The notes: generated from the letters alone by a model not told the origin. DNA of 64,000 nucleotides from Aquihabitans sp. G128 (GCF_019048865.1 NZ_CP077604.1:62001-126000), one strand, 5' to 3'. Counted from the first letter of the stretch, positions 34,192 through 43,241 are shown. Translations and numbers: made by a program.

Positions 34192-35507
34192 GCCGTCACC
34201 GCCTTCGGCTTGCGGTTCCGCATTCGGAACCGGCCCGGCCGGTTGGCGGCCTCGTACTCGGTGAAGCGGTCCTGGGCGTCCGCCGGGAGCAGCCGCTTCA
34301 TGGAGTTCGAGATCTGGCGGCTGATGTCGGCGCTCGGGTTGGTGGCCAGCACCGGGCGACCGGCGTTGATCGACCGCTGGACCTCCCGGGCGTAGGGGAG
34401 GGTTGCGTCGAAGCCCTGGGGGAACAGCTTGAGCACCTGGCGGATCTCCACCCCGGCATCGCTCTCGGCCTTGTTCAGGATGAGGCGGATGCCGTCGTTG
34501 GAGACGTGGAGGCGCTCGAGCGTGCTCAGGAACACCTGCATGTTGCGGATGCTCGGGATGTCGAGGGTGGCCATCACGAACAGCTCGTCGGAGCGGTTGT
34601 AGGCCACGACCACGCTGTCGGCGAGCGCCGGCGGCGTGTCGACGATGACGTCGTCGAAGTGGGCGCGGGCGGCGTCGATCACCCGGCCGACGTCGGCGGG
34701 GCGGATGGCCGCGGCCTCCGTGGGGTCGCGTGGCGCGGCCAGCACGCTGATGCCGGTCTCGTGGGTCTCGCAGAACTCCTCGAAGTGGGCGTTGAACTCG
34801 GCCTCGTCGTCGTTGTCGTGCTGGATGAGGTCGGTGATCGTGTAGCGGGGCCGGAGCCGCAGCGACGCCGACACCTCGCCGAACTGCAGGTCCAGGTCGA
34901 TGATGCAGACCCGGCGCTTGGCGTGGTGGGTGAGGAACCAGGCCAGGTTGGTGGCAAGGAAGGTCTTGCCGCAGCCACCGGACGCCGACGCGATGGTGAT
35001 GACCCGCTTGGGAATCGAGCTGTCGGGCCGCACCGGTTCGATGGCGGTGCCGGGACCGGCGACCTCCGCGGTCCGCCGGGCCAGCTGGAGGGCGCGGTCC
35101 ATGGTCTCGCGCAGCTTCTCGCCCGGGATGGGGATCTCGACGAGGTCCACGGCGCCCGCCCGCACCACGTCGCGCACATCGAGCTCGGCGGTGTTGGCCA
35201 CGGCGAGCACGATCGGCATGGAGGGGAGCTCCTCGCGGATGATCCGGAGGCGCTCGAACCCGGCTCGCGAGTCGAGGCCCGGCCCGGCCACCAGCACGTC
35301 GAAGCGCTGCTCGGTCAGGAAGTCGGCGAGGGCACGCGGCCGACGGCAGTCGACGATCTCGGGCACCGGGTCGTGGTGCTCCACGGCGTCGCGGACATCC
35401 GCGGCGAGGGTGCCGACGTGGTCGTAGACGAGGACGCGGGCCGGGGTGGGCCCACCGGATCGGGCGAGGGCTCCGCTCGCGACCAGGCCACCGCCGCCGG
35501 CGGTCAC
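34188..35507 (-). CDS. cpaE: CpaE/TadZ-like pilus localisation ATPase
   Basis: 439 residues from a GTG overlapping the cpaB stop. An N-terminal receiver-like domain (ARVLVYDHVGTLAADVRDAV, VAGPGLDSRAGFERL) is followed by a MinD/ParA-type ATPase: SASGGCGKTFLATNLAWFL (deviant Walker A, Cys before GK), IIDLDLQFGEVSASLRL, and DDVIVDTPPALADSVV. It is thought to place the Tad machine in the cell. The stop overlaps the tadA start (ATGA). The receiver-like part lacks a clear phospho-acceptor motif, as is common in TadZ. Confidence 0.88.
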   Translation of the reverse strand: MTAGGGGLVASGALARSGGPTPARVLVYDHVGTLAADVRDAVEHHDPVPEIVDCRRPRALADFLTEQRFDVLVAGPGLDSRAGFERLRIIREELPSMPIVLAVANTAELDVRDVVRAGAVDLVEIPIPGEKLRETMDRALQLARRTAEVAGPGTAIEPVRPDSSIPKRVITIASASGGCGKTFLATNLAWFLTHHAKRRVCIIDLDLQFGEVSASLRLRPRYTITDLIQHDNDDEAEFNAHFEEFCETHETGISVLAAPRDPTEAAAIRPADVGRVIDAARAHFDDVIVDTPPALADSVVVAYNRSDELFVMATLDIPSIRNMQVFLSTLERLHVSNDGIRLILNKAESDAGVEIRQVLKLFPQGFDATLPYAREVQRSINAGRPVLATNPSADISRQISNSMKRLLPADAQDRFTEYEAANRPGRFRMRNRKPKAVTA

Positions 35508-36259
35508 TGCCCCTCCAGGTACCGGGTGTCGTAGTCGACCCCGCCGGTGGTGGAGGCTTCCTGACCCTTGGGCAGGAGCGTGAACCACAGCTCGTTCTGG
35601 CTGGAGGCGAACACGACCTGCTCGGCCTGCTGGGCGTCGAGGGCCAGCAGCACCGTGAGGCTCGAGGTGCTCGCCCGGCCCGCCGCGGGGGTCGAGTCGG
35701 TGGTGGCGGTCTGGGCCCGGAACGGGGTGAGCTCGTTGGACACGTCCAGGACCGTCACGTCGCTCAGGAGCAGCTTGGCGTAGGGCGACTTGGGCGCCCC
35801 TTGGGTGTTGGGCGGGATGTTGACGTAGAGGTTCACGTGGTCGCCCGGCCCGGCGTAGCCGGCCGCCCCTGCGGTGAAGTCGACCGTGACGGCGATCGCC
35901 TGCTTGCCCTTCGGGATGGTGATCGAGCCGGTGCGCAGCAGGGCGGCGCGCACGTCGGTGGCCACCACCTGGTCGCCGTCGGCCACGTTGGTGGTGAGGA
36001 TCTGGCCGGCCAGGCCGGTGGTGGCGCTCAGGGCACCCGGCTCGACCTGGGACTCCGGGACCAGCTCGGTGTTGACCTTGCCGGCGGCGACGACGTCGTC
36101 GCCCGACTGCCCGGAGGACAGGTCGGCCTGGGCCACGAGGACCGAGACCTTCTTCTCGGCCGAGTCGCCGCCGTCGTCCTTGCCGAGGACCCAGACGAGG
36201 GCGACCCCCAGGATCAACAGCAGCGCACCGGCCACCAGCAGTACGTTCGCTCGCTTCAT
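35504..36259 (-). CDS. cpaB: CpaB/RcpC-like pilus assembly protein (SAF domain)
   Basis: 251 residues. MKRANVLLVAGALLLILGVA is an N-terminal membrane anchor. A SAF-like region follows (SVLVAQADLSSGQSGDDVVA, LVPESQVEPGALSATTGLAG, and TIPKGKQAIAVTVDFTAGAA), as in CpaB/RcpC. These proteins work on the outer face in Tad pilus assembly. The start at 36259 is preferred to the ATG at 36277 because GGGGA lies 7-8 nt before it. First gene of the Tad operon. Confidence 0.85.
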   Translation of the reverse strand: MKRANVLLVAGALLLILGVALVWVLGKDDGGDSAEKKVSVLVAQADLSSGQSGDDVVAAGKVNTELVPESQVEPGALSATTGLAGQILTTNVADGDQVVATDVRAALLRTGSITIPKGKQAIAVTVDFTAGAAGYAGPGDHVNLYVNIPPNTQGAPKSPYAKLLLSDVTVLDVSNELTPFRAQTATTDSTPAAGRASTSSLTVLLALDAQQAEQVVFASSQNELWFTLLPKGQEASTTGGVDYDTRYLEGQ

Positions 36260-36761
36260 GAGCGGTTCCCCATTCATCGTCGTTGGCTACGTGGCCGGAC
36301 GGAAGGGATGCTCTCGCGCGGTGGAGCGACCTCGGGAACAGCGGTGACGGGGTGTGGCGACGGTGTGGTGTTGGCGAGAGCAGTCCTTCCGCCCGGAGGG
36401 ACTTGCTCCGGATCATTTCGGTTGCTCTCAGCGGCGGCTTGAGGGAAATGGGCCAAACGGCCCAGGCCCTTTGGCCCATGTTCGTTGACGGTCGCGTCAG
36501 TGGAACCGTTGCTGGGCCTCGTGCGGGCGACTTGAGGGAACGAGTGTTCCAATGGCCTGACCTGCGACGGGCCGGTTACTTCGCGGTCCTTCGTGGTTCT
36601 TGTGGTGCCATCTGCACAAGGTCGTCCTGACCGGTCCGCCTCGTCGGGCCTCCGGTGGGCGCTCGGGCGGGAATGGGTGGTCTGGCAGCAATGTTGACCA
36701 CACCGGTAGCATTTTCACCGCCCACCAGACGTGGGCACGCCGAGAACACCGAAGGACCGTC
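36260..36761. other. 502-bp divergent intergenic region between cpaB and the rhodanese-E1 gene
   Basis: No credible gene, in particular no Flp pilin (no short frame with a hydrophobic pilin helix on either strand). Contents: a 10-bp perfect stem with 12-nt loop (36448-36457/36470-36479, arm ATGGGCCAAA), a 10-bp direct repeat CTTGAGGGAA (36438-36447 and 36531-36540), and GGAAC-GAGT-GTTCC just after the second copy. It must hold the promoters of two divergent operons; the repeats may be regulator sites. Confidence 0.5.
36448..36479. repeat. Strong inverted repeat in divergent promoter region
   Basis: Arms ATGGGCCAAA and TTTGGCCCAT with a 12-nt loop (CGGCCCAGGCCC, itself self-complementary). 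It is upstream of both flanking genes, so it is not a terminator for either; operator or small transcript terminator are possible. Confidence 0.5.
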
Positions 36762-37940
36762 ATGGCCAGCTTCCGAGACCTGCTCGCATCCACCAAGGCC
36801 GAGATCCGCGAGGTCACCACCGCCGAGGCCGACGAGCGCCGCACCGACGACGGCGTCGTGACCCTCGACGTGCGCGAGCCCGACGAGTACGAGCAGGGCG
36901 CGCTCCCCGGGGCGCTGCACATCCCGCGCGGCACCCTGGAGACCAGCATCGAGATGCAGGTCCCGGACCACGCCACGCCGTTGGTGGTCTACTGCGCCGG
37001 TGGCACCCGCTCGGCCTTCGCCGCCAAGACGCTGACCGACCTCGGCTACACCGACGTCGTCTCCGTGGTCGGCGGCTTCAACCGCTGGAAGGACGAGGAC
37101 CGCGAGTGGGTCACCCCTGCCACCCTCTCGGCCGAGCAGCGCAACCGCTACAAGCGCCACCTGCTGCTGCCCGAGGTGGGCGAGACCGGCCAGCAGGAGC
37201 TGCTGGACGCCAAGGTCCTCCTGCTCGGTGCCGGCGGCCTCGGCTCCCCGGCCGCCATGTACCTCGCGGCAGCCGGCGTCGGCACCCTCGGCATCATCGA
37301 CATGGACGTCGTCGACGCCTCGAACCTGCAACGCCAGATCCTCCACAACGTCGACCGCATCGGTGACCGCAAGGTCGACTCCGCCAAGAAGACCCTCACC
37401 CTGCTCAACCCCGACGTCAACGTCGTCACCTACGACGTGCGCCTCGGCGCCGACAACGTCATGCAGATCCTCGAGGGCTACGACGTCATCGTCGACGGCA
37501 CCGACAACTTCCCCACCCGGTTCCTCGTCAACGACGCCTCGGTGAAGCTCGGCATCCCCGTGGTCCACGGCTCGATCTTCCGCTTCGAGGGCATGATCAC
37601 CGTCTTCGACCCGAAGAACGGCCCCACCTACCGCGACATGGTCCCCGAGCCGCCGCCGGCCGACCTGGCCCCCTCGTGCGCCGAGGCCGGCGTCCTGGGC
37701 GTGCTGCCCGGCATCGTGGGCTCCATCCAGGCCATCGAGACCATCAAGCTGATCCTCGGCCTGGGCGACCCGCTCAGCGGCCGCCTGCTCACCTACGACT
37801 CCCTCGAGCAGTCCTTCCGGGAGTACAAGGTCCAGGTCGACCCCACCAACGAGATCACCTACGCCAACCGCGACCGCATCCAGGTCGCCGAGCTCGAGGG
37901 CCAGTGCCTGCCCCTCCCGCTCCAGGCCCCGCCGGCCTGA
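36762..37940 (+). CDS. moeB: Rhodanese - E1-like sulfur-carrier adenylyltransferase (MoeB/ThiF type, rhodanese first)
   Basis: 392 residues. Residues about 15-115 form a rhodanese domain with sulfur-carrying Cys78 in VVYCAGGTRSAF. Residues 120-392 form a ThiF/MoeB adenylating domain: RYKRHLLLPEVGETGQQ, ATP loop LLLGAGGLGSPAAMYLAAAG (156 on), DMDVVDASNLQRQI, and SCAEAGVLGVLPG. It should adenylate and sulfurate a small carrier protein (for molybdopterin, thiamine or cysteine). The usual MoeZ/MOCS3 order is E1 first, rhodanese last; here it is reversed. The zinc CxxC pairs of E. coli MoeB are absent. The ATG at 36762 is chosen because homology starts there. Confidence 0.9.
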   Translation: MASFRDLLASTKAEIREVTTAEADERRTDDGVVTLDVREPDEYEQGALPGALHIPRGTLETSIEMQVPDHATPLVVYCAGGTRSAFAAKTLTDLGYTDVVSVVGGFNRWKDEDREWVTPATLSAEQRNRYKRHLLLPEVGETGQQELLDAKVLLLGAGGLGSPAAMYLAAAGVGTLGIIDMDVVDASNLQRQILHNVDRIGDRKVDSAKKTLTLLNPDVNVVTYDVRLGADNVMQILEGYDVIVDGTDNFPTRFLVNDASVKLGIPVVHGSIFRFEGMITVFDPKNGPTYRDMVPEPPPADLAPSCAEAGVLGVLPGIVGSIQAIETIKLILGLGDPLSGRLLTYDSLEQSFREYKVQVDPTNEITYANRDRIQVAELEGQCLPLPLQAPPA

Positions 37941-38007
37941 GCCTGGCCCGACGCCCGGGTCGCCCGCCCCGCGATGAGTTCACGGGGCTGGCGGCGTCTC
38001 CCCGGGC

Positions 38008-38538
38008 ATGGAGACGAAGAACCTCGCCGGCCGCTACGACCTCCCGCCGCTCGACTGGGAGCCGGTGGCCGACCGACTCGACCGCGGCTTCGAGCAGGCA
38101 CCGGGCGGCGGTGGGCCCGATCGCCACACCTGCTGGCTGGCCACCATCGACCCCGACGGCCGCTCCCACGTGAACGGCGTCGGGGCCCTGTGGGTCGACG
38201 GCGCGTTCTGGTTCGAGACCGGCGAGCGCACCCGCAAGGGGCGCAACCTGACCCGAGACCCCCGCTGTTCGCTCAGCCTCGCCACCACGGAGTTCGACCT
38301 GGTCGTCGAGGGCACCGCCGAGCCGGTGCGCGACCCCGACGTGGTGGCCGCCATGGCCGCCCGCTGGAGCGAGGGCGGCTGGCCCGCCGAGCCCGACGAG
38401 ACGGGCACCGCCCTCACCGCGCCGTTCAGCGCGCCCTCGGCGGGTTCGCCGCCGTGGCTCGTCTACCGGATCGCCCTCACCAGGGCCACCGCCCTCCAGA
38501 CCGTCGAGCCCGGCGGCGCCACCACCTGGACCTTCTGA
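38008..38538 (+). CDS. Pyridoxamine 5'-phosphate oxidase-family protein (FMN or F420 split barrel)
   Basis: 176 residues. HTCWLATIDPDGRSHVNGVG is the first barrel strand pair; GERTRKGRNLTRDPRCSLS and ATTEFDLVVEGTAEPVRD are the cofactor-side region of the PNPOx-like family, as seen in F420-dependent actinobacterial enzymes. The C terminus (YRIALTRATALQTVEPGGAT) is typical. The substrate is unknown. It is a different subfamily from the PNPOx-like protein at 2739. An ATG at 37974 lies in another frame and is not used. Confidence 0.82.
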   Translation: METKNLAGRYDLPPLDWEPVADRLDRGFEQAPGGGGPDRHTCWLATIDPDGRSHVNGVGALWVDGAFWFETGERTRKGRNLTRDPRCSLSLATTEFDLVVEGTAEPVRDPDVVAAMAARWSEGGWPAEPDETGTALTAPFSAPSAGSPPWLVYRIALTRATALQTVEPGGATTWTF

Positions 38539-38609
38539 CCGGACCCGGGACCGGGCCCGATCCGGTCACCGGGATCGCCCGCCACACGGGGTAGCCGGCG
38601 AGCGGTCGC

Positions 38610-39238
38610 TCAGGCCTTGGCGGCGGCGACCATGGTCCACGGGAACGGGCTGTGCACGGCCCGCACGTCGAACCGGCGACCCACCAGCTCGGCGAAGCCC
38701 TTCTTCGACCAGTGGTTGATGTGGCCCGGCGTGTTGCCGAGGTCCTTGAGGTACTTGCCGCGGGCCAGGTTGGCGGCCGACCAGATGGGTTCGCGGGGGA
38801 CCGACACCACGACGTCGCGCCGCGCCACCCGGTGCAGCTCCGAGAGGGCCAGCTCCGGGTACGGCACGTGCTCCAGGACCTCGATGGCCAGCACCAGGTC
38901 GAACGTGTCGGCCTCGAAGGGCAGGCGGCCGATGTCGCCGAAGAGGGGGAGAACCCCTTCCCGTCCCAGTTGCCGGCCAGTTCGGGGTCGGGCAGGTCGA
39001 CGCCGCAGAAGGTGGCGTCGGGCCAGCGCTCGGCGAGGCGGGCGGTGACCTCGCCCTCGCCCACGCCGACCTCGAGGATGCGGGCGGGGGAGGTGCGGGG
39101 CAGCGAGGCGTCGAGCGCGGCGAAGAACCCGTCCATCAGCTTGCGCTCGACCGGGTTCTTGCTGGCGTACTTGTCGTAGGTGTTGCCCGTGGGGACGTCT
39201 TCGTCCAGGGCCGGGTTCTCGGCAGCGGCGGTGCTCAC
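38610..39238 (-). pseudogene. Class I SAM-dependent methyltransferase, one frame change
   Basis: The N-terminal part (ARILEVGVGEGEVTARLAER, FCGVDLPDPELAGNWDG) holds the SAM-binding motif. The continuation (LPLFGDIGRLPFEADTFDLV, LAIEVLEHVPYPELALSELH, then INHWSKKGFAELVGRRFDV) lies in another frame and ends at 38610. One base is missing in the four-base C/G run near 38953-38957; restoring it gives 209 residues of a normal Methyltransf_11-type enzyme. GTG start at 39238. Substrate unknown; the downstream flippase-like gene is divergent. Confidence 0.78.
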
Positions 39239-39422
39239 GACGCCCCGCCGACGGGGAGGAGGGCGGCGAGGCCGAGCCCGGAGGCGGGCGCGAGGGCAGC
39301 GGTGGCCGGTTCGGTCATGGGGGTCGACGTTACCGGACGACGTGGAAACGGGAGAAGCGGCACTAATCTGCTCCGGCCCCGCTGCCCGGCGGGGGCGGCC
39401 TGCGAACCGAGCGTCTCCACCC

Positions 39423-40457
39423 ATGACCCCACCCCTGCCCGACGAAGCGACCGACGCCGTGGGCGGCGAGGGCGAGGTCGAGGCGTCGAAGGGCGGCGGC
39501 AACCGGCGGAAGGTGGCCATCACCTCCGGGCTCGGCCTGCTGCTCGGCGGCGGCGCCATGTACGTCGTGGTGCACCGCCTGGTGAAGGACTGGCCCGAGG
39601 CCCACGAGAGCCTCACCCACGCCAACCTCGCCTACATCGGGCTGGCGGCGGTGCTGGCGATCCTGGCCATGTCGAGCATCGGGTGGGGCTGGCGCTACGT
39701 CATGCGCCTGCTCGGCGTGCGCGTGCCCGCCGGCCGCACGGTCGCCTGGTACTTCGTGGGCGAGATGGGCAAGTACCTGCCCGGCGGGGTCTGGCCGGTG
39801 CTCGGCCGCGGCGAGCTGGCCCGCCGCGGGGGCGTGCCCCGCACCCGGGCCTACACCAGCGTCGCCATGTCGCTCGGCCTGCTCTACCTCGCTGCGCTGT
39901 TCGTCTCCGCGGCGTTCCTGCCCTTCGCCCTGGCCGGCACCGGCGGCGGCTTCAACCCCTGGATGCTGTTCCTCCTGGCGCTGCCCGTCGGCGTCGTGAT
40001 GCTCCACCACACCGTGCTGGAGCGCCTGGTGGCCCTGGTGGCCAAGCTCACCAAGCGCGAGCTCGACATCGAGATCCCGCGGTGGAAGGACTCGCTCCTG
40101 CTGGTGGCCCGCTACGTGCCCACGTGGTTCTTCGTGGGCACCGCCACCTGGGCGGTGGCCCGGGCCCTCACGCCCGACGCTTCGTACCCCAAGGTCATGT
40201 TCGCCACCGTGCTCTCGTGGACGGCCGGCTTCCTGGCCGTGCCCGTGCCGGCCGGCGCCGGCATCCGCGAGGCCGTGCTGGCCGCCTCGTCCGGCCTCGA
40301 TGGCGGCGTGGCTGCCGCCACGGCCATCGTGGCCCGCATCCTGTTCATCCTCGTCGACGTGGGCGGGGCAGCGATCTGCGCCCCCATCGCCGGCCGCAAG
40401 CGGGGCGGCGCCAGCGTCGGGCCCCTCCCGCACCCCGAGGGCACCGTCGCCGACTGA
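39423..40457 (+). CDS. Flippase-like integral membrane protein (LPG synthase TM / UPF0104 family)
   Basis: 344 residues, eight hydrophobic segments. The family pattern is visible: GWGWRYVMRLLGVRVPAGRT, then WYFVGEMGKYLPGGVWPVLGR, and near the end WTAGFLAVPVPAGAGIREAV, which matches the aglD/LPG-synthase transmembrane domain lacking the catalytic C-terminal synthase half. Relatives are linked to lipid-linked sugar or phospholipid flipping. Start at ATG 39423; a TAATCT about 55 nt upstream may be its -10, giving a short leader. Confidence 0.85.
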   Translation: MTPPLPDEATDAVGGEGEVEASKGGGNRRKVAITSGLGLLLGGGAMYVVVHRLVKDWPEAHESLTHANLAYIGLAAVLAILAMSSIGWGWRYVMRLLGVRVPAGRTVAWYFVGEMGKYLPGGVWPVLGRGELARRGGVPRTRAYTSVAMSLGLLYLAALFVSAAFLPFALAGTGGGFNPWMLFLLALPVGVVMLHHTVLERLVALVAKLTKRELDIEIPRWKDSLLLVARYVPTWFFVGTATWAVARALTPDASYPKVMFATVLSWTAGFLAVPVPAGAGIREAVLAASSGLDGGVAAATAIVARILFILVDVGGAAICAPIAGRKRGGASVGPLPHPEGTVAD

Positions 40458-40475
40458 TCGCCCGATCGCAGGCGG

Positions 40476-43166
40476 CTAGGGCAGGACCCAGATGGTGCCG
40501 TTGGCCACCCACGCATCGGTGGAGCCGGCGGGGCCGGGATCGGCTACGGCACAGGTGCCGCCGCCCCAGTACTGGGCCAGGAACGTGACCGCTCCGGTGC
40601 TGTTGTTGGTGCGGCGCAGCTCGCACGAGGTGAGCGGCTTGGCGCCGCCCGGGTCGGCGCCGTAGGCGTAGAGCGGGGCGCCGGTGTCTACGGCGCTCCA
40701 GCCGCCCTGGAAGCCGGGCACGCCGCCGCTCAGGTTGCAGAGGTAGCGGCCGAGGCCGGTGCTGCCGTAGCTCCGGGACACGTAGCAGGTGAGCGGGGCC
40801 GCCGCCCCGCCCTCGGGGCCGGCCAGGAAGTTGACCCCGGCGCCGGCCGCCCAATCGGTGGCCTCGGGCGCTGCTGCGCCGGCCGCCTTGAAGAGGTGGG
40901 CGGCCCCGTTGGACGAGCTGCGGACCCAGTCGGTGGTGGCGACGGCCGCCGGGGTGTAGCGGTGCAGGTGGATGACGTCGCCGCCGCCCACGGGGGTGCT
41001 GTTGGCGGGCGGGTCCTGCTGGGTGACGGCACCGATGGGGCCGTAGGGGCCGTCGGCCGGCTCGTCGCAGCCGCCGAGCACGATGCCGTTGGCGTTGGCC
41101 CAGTTGACGGCGTCGGTGCAGCTGGTGAACGCCGGTGCGGGCGCCTGGGTGACGTCGCCGTAGACGTGGACGGTGATGGCGACCGTCGGGTCCTGGGTCG
41201 GGCCGGTTCCGGGGTCGACGCTGGCGACGGTGTCCGCCTGGGCCCGGTTCGGGGCGACGACGTCGGTCACGGCCTGGCAGTTGGCGAACTGCTGGTCCCG
41301 GAAGTACTGGCACGGGTCGGCGCCGGCCGGCTGGCCGATCACGGGGGACGGGTCGTAGGGGAGCGGGGTGTAGGCGCTGAAGAACTCGTAGGCGACGGTG
41401 CTGTTGACCTTGACCTTGGAGCCCGGTGCGGGGTCGACGGTGGCCTCGACCACCTGGTCGATGGGGTCGTTGGGGCGGGCGTCGGTGCGGTCGGTGGGCG
41501 CCGGCACCAGGCCCAGGGCGCCCAGGGCTTGGGCGGCCTGCTCCGACGTCATGGTGCCGAGGTCGTCGGGGATGGTGACCGAGCCCCACACCGCGTAGGT
41601 GATGGTGACCTTGGAGCCTGCCGTGACCTCGGTGCCGCCCCTGGGCGACTGCTTGGACACCTCGTTCTCGGTGGCGTCCTTGTCCTCCACCGGGTCGAAG
41701 TCGCAGGCCAGCTGCAGGTTGGCCAGCTGGTCGCAGGCGTCGGCTTGGTCCTGGCCCACCAGGTCGGGGACCGTGACCTTCTTCGGCACGGCCGGAGGCG
41801 GGGTGGTGGTCGGGGTGGCACCACCACCGCCGCCGCCGAAGGTCGGGGCGGCACCGGTGCCCGTGCCGGTGGGGGAGGGCGTGGTGCCGCCGGCGCCAGC
41901 GGTGGAGCCGGGACCGGGGCCAGGGGTGGTCGGGAGGTTCGGCAGCTGGGTGGCGGCCCGCTCCTCGTCGGCCTTCTTCTTCGCCTCCGCTTCGCGCTTC
42001 TCGCGGTCGGCCTGGTCGCCCCGCACGTCGGAGGAACGCGGGTTGGTCTTGTTCACGGTGGCGGCGTCGCCGTCGTCGCCGACGGTGACCGCCTGGGTGC
42101 TGGCGGGGTCGTTGGCCCAGAGGCGGGTGCCCACCAGGAAGGCTTCGAAGCCGAGCGACCCGTCCTTCGCCCCGGCGGTGTCGGCCGTGGTGGCGGGCAG
42201 GCGCACCGGGTCCAGGTCGGTGAGGTCGGGGAGGGTGAGGTGCAGCAGCTGCTGGCGCTCGCCGGCGACGGTGGGCACGTAGACGCCGCCGGCGGCCGGG
42301 AGGGGGTGCCGATCGGGCCGCCGGAGAGGCGGCGTGGTGGGCCGGCCGCCGTCGAGATCGAGGGCCACGATCGTGCGGCGGTCGGCCTTGACGGCGGCGA
42401 GCACGAAGGTGGAGCCGGGCTGGGTGGTGGCCACCAGCGCCCGGGCGCCGCGCAGGTCGGCCACCGCTTCGGTCCGGCCGCCCACCACGAGGATCCGGCC
42501 GGCCGTGGGGTCGACCACCACGGGTCGATCACCCACCACGGCGAGGGTGGCCTTGGCGGGGCTGCGGAGGTCGAGGTGCTCGCGGTCGACCAGCGAGCGC
42601 CCGTCGACGCGGGCGACGTCGCCGTCGCGGGTGAGGACCCACAGATCGCCGTCGGTGGTCATGGCCCGACCGATGAGGCCAGGGACCTTCACCGGCGCCC
42701 CCTTCGAGCGGTACGAGCCCGGCTCGATCGGGCTGACCGTCTCGGCATCCGGGTCGACCACCCAGGCGGCGTCGCCCCCGGTGACCACGGTGGCGCCGGG
42801 CCCGGCCTGGATCTCGCCGGCGAGCTGGGTGGAGCCGTCGGCCCCGTAGTGCGAGACCTTGGTGCCGGCGCCGGTCGCACCGGCGCCATCGCCGGCCTCG
42901 ATGTGGAAGCTGCCGTCGGCGTCTTGGACCACCACGCCCTCCGGCGCGCCCTCCAGGCGCTGCTGCGGGGCGCCGCCACTGGCCGAGACGAGGGCCACGT
43001 CCTTGCCCTGGGACAGCCAGGCCGAGGAGCCGGTGAAGACGGCCTTGTTGGCCACGTAGCCGGTGCCGAAGGCGAGGGCCAGCGTGCCGGCCACCAGGGC
43101 GGTGACGAGGCCGACGCCAGCGGTGCGCGGCGAGCGGAGGGACACCTTGCGCAGCCGGGGGGACAT
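40476..43166 (-). CDS. Membrane-anchored extracellular PASTA-repeat protein
   Basis: 896 residues. One membrane segment (about 16-40) then an extracellular part: a beta-propeller-like region (about 50-400, VDGRSLVDREHLDLRSPAKA and similar), a charged helical stretch (REKREAEAKKKADEERAATQ), a Thr/Gly/Pro linker, two to three PASTA units (VTVPDLVGQDQADACDQLAN; SVTIPDDLGTMTSEQAAQAL) and a Cys-containing C-terminal domain. PASTA units bind muropeptides or lipid II in Stk kinases. TACCGT lies 7 nt before the ATG. Divergent from the FHA-HTH gene at the edge of the secretion locus, so probably part of it. Confidence 0.78.
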   Translation of the reverse strand: MSPRLRKVSLRSPRTAGVGLVTALVAGTLALAFGTGYVANKAVFTGSSAWLSQGKDVALVSASGGAPQQRLEGAPEGVVVQDADGSFHIEAGDGAGATGAGTKVSHYGADGSTQLAGEIQAGPGATVVTGGDAAWVVDPDAETVSPIEPGSYRSKGAPVKVPGLIGRAMTTDGDLWVLTRDGDVARVDGRSLVDREHLDLRSPAKATLAVVGDRPVVVDPTAGRILVVGGRTEAVADLRGARALVATTQPGSTFVLAAVKADRRTIVALDLDGGRPTTPPLRRPDRHPLPAAGGVYVPTVAGERQQLLHLTLPDLTDLDPVRLPATTADTAGAKDGSLGFEAFLVGTRLWANDPASTQAVTVGDDGDAATVNKTNPRSSDVRGDQADREKREAEAKKKADEERAATQLPNLPTTPGPGPGSTAGAGGTTPSPTGTGTGAAPTFGGGGGGATPTTTPPPAVPKKVTVPDLVGQDQADACDQLANLQLACDFDPVEDKDATENEVSKQSPRGGTEVTAGSKVTITYAVWGSVTIPDDLGTMTSEQAAQALGALGLVPAPTDRTDARPNDPIDQVVEATVDPAPGSKVKVNSTVAYEFFSAYTPLPYDPSPVIGQPAGADPCQYFRDQQFANCQAVTDVVAPNRAQADTVASVDPGTGPTQDPTVAITVHVYGDVTQAPAPAFTSCTDAVNWANANGIVLGGCDEPADGPYGPIGAVTQQDPPANSTPVGGGDVIHLHRYTPAAVATTDWVRSSSNGAAHLFKAAGAAAPEATDWAAGAGVNFLAGPEGGAAAPLTCYVSRSYGSTGLGRYLCNLSGGVPGFQGGWSAVDTGAPLYAYGADPGGAKPLTSCELRRTNNSTGAVTFLAQYWGGGTCAVADPGPAGSTDAWVANGTIWVLP

Positions 43167-43173
43167 GGGGGGC

Positions 43174-43179
43174 ACGGTA
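43174..43179 (-). promoter_or_regulatory. -10-like hexamer of PASTA protein gene
   Basis: On the minus strand TACCGT lies 7 nt before the ATG at 43166. Confidence 0.42.
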
Positions 43180-43204
43180 CGCTCCTTACCCCTCGGCCCA
43201 CATT

Positions 43205-43218
43205 GGGAAGCCCTTCCC
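43205..43218. promoter_or_regulatory. Inverted repeat in the PASTA / FHA-HTH divergent promoter
   Basis: GGGAAG-CC-CTTCCC is a perfect 14-bp dyad in the 75-bp gap between the divergent genes. It is well placed to be an operator for the adjacent HTH protein. Confidence 0.4.
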
Positions 43219-43241
43219 ACCGCCCCTGGAGAGAGGTGCCC

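Noticed and set aside
36260..36761. Small Flp pilin gene in the gap upstream of cpaB
   Set aside because: Short frames on both strands there lack a hydrophobic pilin helix and a G/E cleavage site.
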